64,000 nt of DNA from Paenibacillus lactis (lineage in GTDB: Bacteria; Bacillota; Bacilli; Paenibacillales; Paenibacillaceae), in contig NZ_JAGGKI010000021.1 in NCBI RefSeq assembly GCF_017873605.1, forward strand, positions 1 to 64,000, in the 5' to 3' direction. The notes below the pieces were generated by a model. The model had not been told where the DNA came from. It saw only the letters and a list, made by a program, of their open reading frames with translations, and searched no databases. A program made the position numbers and the translations under genes. Each line of letters starts with the position of its first letter. Position 1 is the first letter of the stretch. Below, in pieces: positions 62,150 to 64,000 of the stretch.

Positions 62150-63166
62150 TTACCTTTCCACATCCGACCTATGATCACCCATTGCTCGCAGAATGTCAAG
62201 CTCTCCTGCTGTCGGCGTATCTCCAGGTACCGTGTGGGCCAGCATGGCTGCCGCTGCCGCGAATTCAACGGTCTGTACAGGATCGTATCCCTGCAGCAGG
62301 CCATGGATCACGCCGCTGGCATAAGCATCCCCCGCTCCGATCCGATCATAAACGGAGAAGGTCAACGTTCTCGAAAAATGAAAAGCTCCGTCCTTATACA
62401 AATATCCCTTCAGGGAGTGGGTATTGTCTCCATTAATATGGCGGTGGGTGCCGGAAAGGGCGGAAATGCCGTACGTCTCCGCTACCTTCGGGATCAGCTC
62501 CCCGAGCTGCTCCGCCCGGTCTTCCCGCTTCGTTTCCATCCCGAGAATATAGAGCGCATCCTTCTCATTCATGAAGACAATGTCCGCAAGGGACAGCATC
62601 TCCTCATAATGCGGCTTGGCAAAAGTATAGCCATCCGCGCCCCACAGGGATGGCCGGTAGTTGCAGTCGAACACCACCGTGCCGCCGTTAGCCTTCACTT
62701 CCCGGGCCAAGGTCTTCATCTGCCCCCGGACATTCTCGTTCATGGAAAGCGTGATTCCGCAAAAGTGGATCACATCGATGCTCCGGGCAATCGTCGAAAA
62801 ATCATACATCGCAGGGTCCGCCGTATTAAAACTGCTCCCCAGTCGGTCCGTATAAGTGACCCGTCCGGGCCGAACGCCAAAGCCATTCTCCAAAAAATAC
62901 ATGCCGACGTACTTGCCGCCGCGGCTAATGAAGGAGGTGTCGATTCCCAGCTTGCGTAGGTACGCAATCGCCGCATCGCCGAGCGGGTTATCCGGCAGCG
63001 TACTGACCAAATAACCGGCATGCCCAAGCCTTCCAAGGGCCGAAGCGATATTAACGCCGGTCCCCGAGAAGGAATAGTTCAGGCTGCTCTCTTGCGCCAA
63101 GGAGGCATAACCCGGCACCTGCAGCCGCATCATGACCTCGCCGAATGCCGCAATCACCTTAGGCAT
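62150..63166 (-). CDS. kdgK: 2-keto-3-deoxygluconate kinase-like PfkB sugar kinase
   Basis: This 338-residue kinase of the PfkB/ribokinase family has the C-terminal signature DRIGAGDAYASGVIHGLLQG with the catalytic aspartate, and an N-terminal GEVMMRLQVPG and GTGVNIASALGRLG. Next to a KDPG-type aldolase, phosphorylation of 2-keto-3-deoxygluconate is the most likely reaction. The ATG at 63166 overlaps the dgaF stop by 8 nt; a TTG at 63175 is the alternative. No strong ribosome binding site is present, in line with coupled translation. Confidence 0.85.
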   Translation of the reverse strand: MPKVIAAFGEVMMRLQVPGYASLAQESSLNYSFSGTGVNIASALGRLGHAGYLVSTLPDNPLGDAAIAYLRKLGIDTSFISRGGKYVGMYFLENGFGVRPGRVTYTDRLGSSFNTADPAMYDFSTIARSIDVIHFCGITLSMNENVRGQMKTLAREVKANGGTVVFDCNYRPSLWGADGYTFAKPHYEEMLSLADIVFMNEKDALYILGMETKREDRAEQLGELIPKVAETYGISALSGTHRHINGDNTHSLKGYLYKDGAFHFSRTLTFSVYDRIGAGDAYASGVIHGLLQGYDPVQTVEFAAAAAMLAHTVPGDTPTAGELDILRAMGDHRSDVER

Positions 63167-63914
63167 ATTGATCAACCAACGCTTTTAACGTCTGATGAAG
63201 CTCCTGCACATCGCTGACAATCGTATCGCCGCTCGCCGAATCGATGATCGAGGAGTATACATGCGGGATCACCTGGCGCACGCCGGCTTCCAGCGCGATC
63301 CGGACGATCGCTTCGAAATTGTCTTTGTCGATCCCGCCCGTCGGCTCGAGGGCGAAATCCTCTTCCGCACACGCCTTGGCCACTGCCCGGTATTCCTCTT
63401 CCAGCTTCAAGCCTTGCATCGGGAAGTATTTAAGCGCATTGCCGCCCATGTCGCGTACCAGGGCAATCGCCGCCTTCACGGGAACGATCGCTTTGTCCGT
63501 ACCCGCCGCACTCGCCGGCCCCGTCGAAATATTAACATAGCCTGCCTGACCGGACGGCGAAACAAGGCTGTTGATCCAGCCGTCCTGACCGTTCAGATTG
63601 GCCCTTGTCGCGCCGACTGCCGGGAACACCTGATTGATGTGAGTTCCAGGGTAGCTCTTCACGATTTCCGCCACGACGGCCGCCTGGCGGTTGTCGCCTG
63701 CGCCTAGCCCGATCGACACGGCATCCTCAATCGCCGCGCCGTACTCCTTCATGGCGACAACCGCTTCCTGCGCGCTCGGGTAATTTTTCGACAGCACGCC
63801 GACCAGGACATGCCCTTCCGCTGCTTCAAAGACGTCTTTGGCATTCTGGATGCTGCCTGCCAGCACATTTAATGCCGTGCGGTTTTTATATAATCGTTTC
63901 TCCATGTTTGACAT
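63159..63914 (-). CDS. dgaF: KDGP aldolase, DgaF family
   Basis: The 251-residue protein belongs to the DgaF type of 2-keto-3-deoxy-6-phosphogluconate aldolase, which in Salmonella splits KDPG from D-glucosaminate into pyruvate and glyceraldehyde 3-phosphate. It starts MSNMEKRLYKNRTALNVLAGS; the GDNRQAAVVAEIV, NALKYFPMQGL and EPTGGIDKDNF segments are family features, the lysine of LKYFP being a candidate Schiff-base residue. The ATG at 63914 follows GGGGGA and lies 1 nt after the stop of the preceding gene. Confidence 0.88.
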   Translation of the reverse strand: MSNMEKRLYKNRTALNVLAGSIQNAKDVFEAAEGHVLVGVLSKNYPSAQEAVVAMKEYGAAIEDAVSIGLGAGDNRQAAVVAEIVKSYPGTHINQVFPAVGATRANLNGQDGWINSLVSPSGQAGYVNISTGPASAAGTDKAIVPVKAAIALVRDMGGNALKYFPMQGLKLEEEYRAVAKACAEEDFALEPTGGIDKDNFEAIVRIALEAGVRQVIPHVYSSIIDSASGDTIVSDVQELHQTLKALVDQYA

Positions 63915-63915
63915 G

Positions 63916-64000
63916 TCATTTTCCCCCTGCAATCTGCTGAATTCTTGTTATGATGACCTGCAGGTCATCGCCGGCAAGCGAGCGCGGATCAATATCGAAA
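63916..64000 (-). CDS. DgaE-like PLP enzyme, C-terminal end (partial)
   Basis: Only the last 27 complete codons are in the window, reading DIDPRSLAGDDLQVIITRIQ and then QIAGGK before TGA at 63916. The tail fits the DgaE/SelA-like pyridoxal-phosphate enzymes (D-glucosaminate-6-phosphate ammonia-lyase group) that are commonly found just before dgaF. The call depends mostly on this context and is open at the window edge. Confidence 0.6.
   Translation of the reverse strand, partial: FDIDPRSLAGDDLQVIITRIQQIAGGK

Overview
The window is a low-GC-lineage Gram-positive (Firmicutes) chromosome segment, most likely Paenibacillus or a close relative in Paenibacillaceae. The reasons are the gene order, which follows the Bacillus subtilis ctsR-to-salA block almost gene for gene, the protein sequences (RpoB, EF-Tu, ClpC, SigH, McsB), the strong AGGAGG-type ribosome binding sites, and the CtsR box, T-box and ribosomal leader RNAs. 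All genes but one lie on the minus strand, so transcription runs from position 64000 towards 1.

Read in the direction of transcription, the layout is as follows. 64000-61420 is a sugar-acid module: the end of a DgaE-like PLP enzyme, dgaF, kdgK and a GntR regulator, closed by a terminator. 61175-56181 is the heat-shock operon ctsR-mcsA-mcsB-clpC with a perfect CtsR operator. 55823-52575 holds radA, disA and pssA. 52391-51996 is the only plus-strand gene, a small cysteine-containing MazG-like protein with its own promoter and a shared bidirectional terminator. 51718-47859 holds yacL-like PIN/TRAM, ispD, ispF and gltX. A cysteine T-box then controls cysE-cysS-mrnC-rlmB-rae1. sigH has its own promoter and terminator. 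From 41737 to 24793 come rpmG-secE-nusG-rplK-rplA, the L10-leader-controlled rplJ-rplL, rsmC, rpoB-rpoC and the str operon (rplGB-rpsL-rpsG-fusA-tuf). From 24518 to about 8810 runs the S10-spc-alpha superoperon of 30 genes, then truA, and rplM-rpsI behind an L13 leader. The left end has a MarR/MFS efflux pair, cysH and sat for sulfate reduction, cwlD and mrp (salA).

The genes together provide the transcription and translation machinery, protein quality control, cyclic-di-AMP synthesis and DNA-repair surveillance, isoprenoid and cysteine precursor supply, and the sporulation switch SigH. Departures from the Bacillus order are the inserted pssA and plus-strand gene between disA and yacL, the cysH/sat and MarR/MFS pairs between rpsI and cwlD, and the absence of ecfA1-ecfA2-ecfT between rplQ and truA.

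No clearly new multi-gene system was found; the coding content is mostly core genome. The less expected signals are in non-coding DNA: a dispersed, structured repeat of about 107 bp present twice (47628-47734 and 56057-56162), several long perfect inverted repeats between cotranscribed genes, a hairpin that buries the cwlD ribosome binding site, and a pair of DnaA-box-like sites. No tRNA, rRNA, CRISPR array, insertion sequence or prophage was seen. All promoter and RNA calls are by eye.
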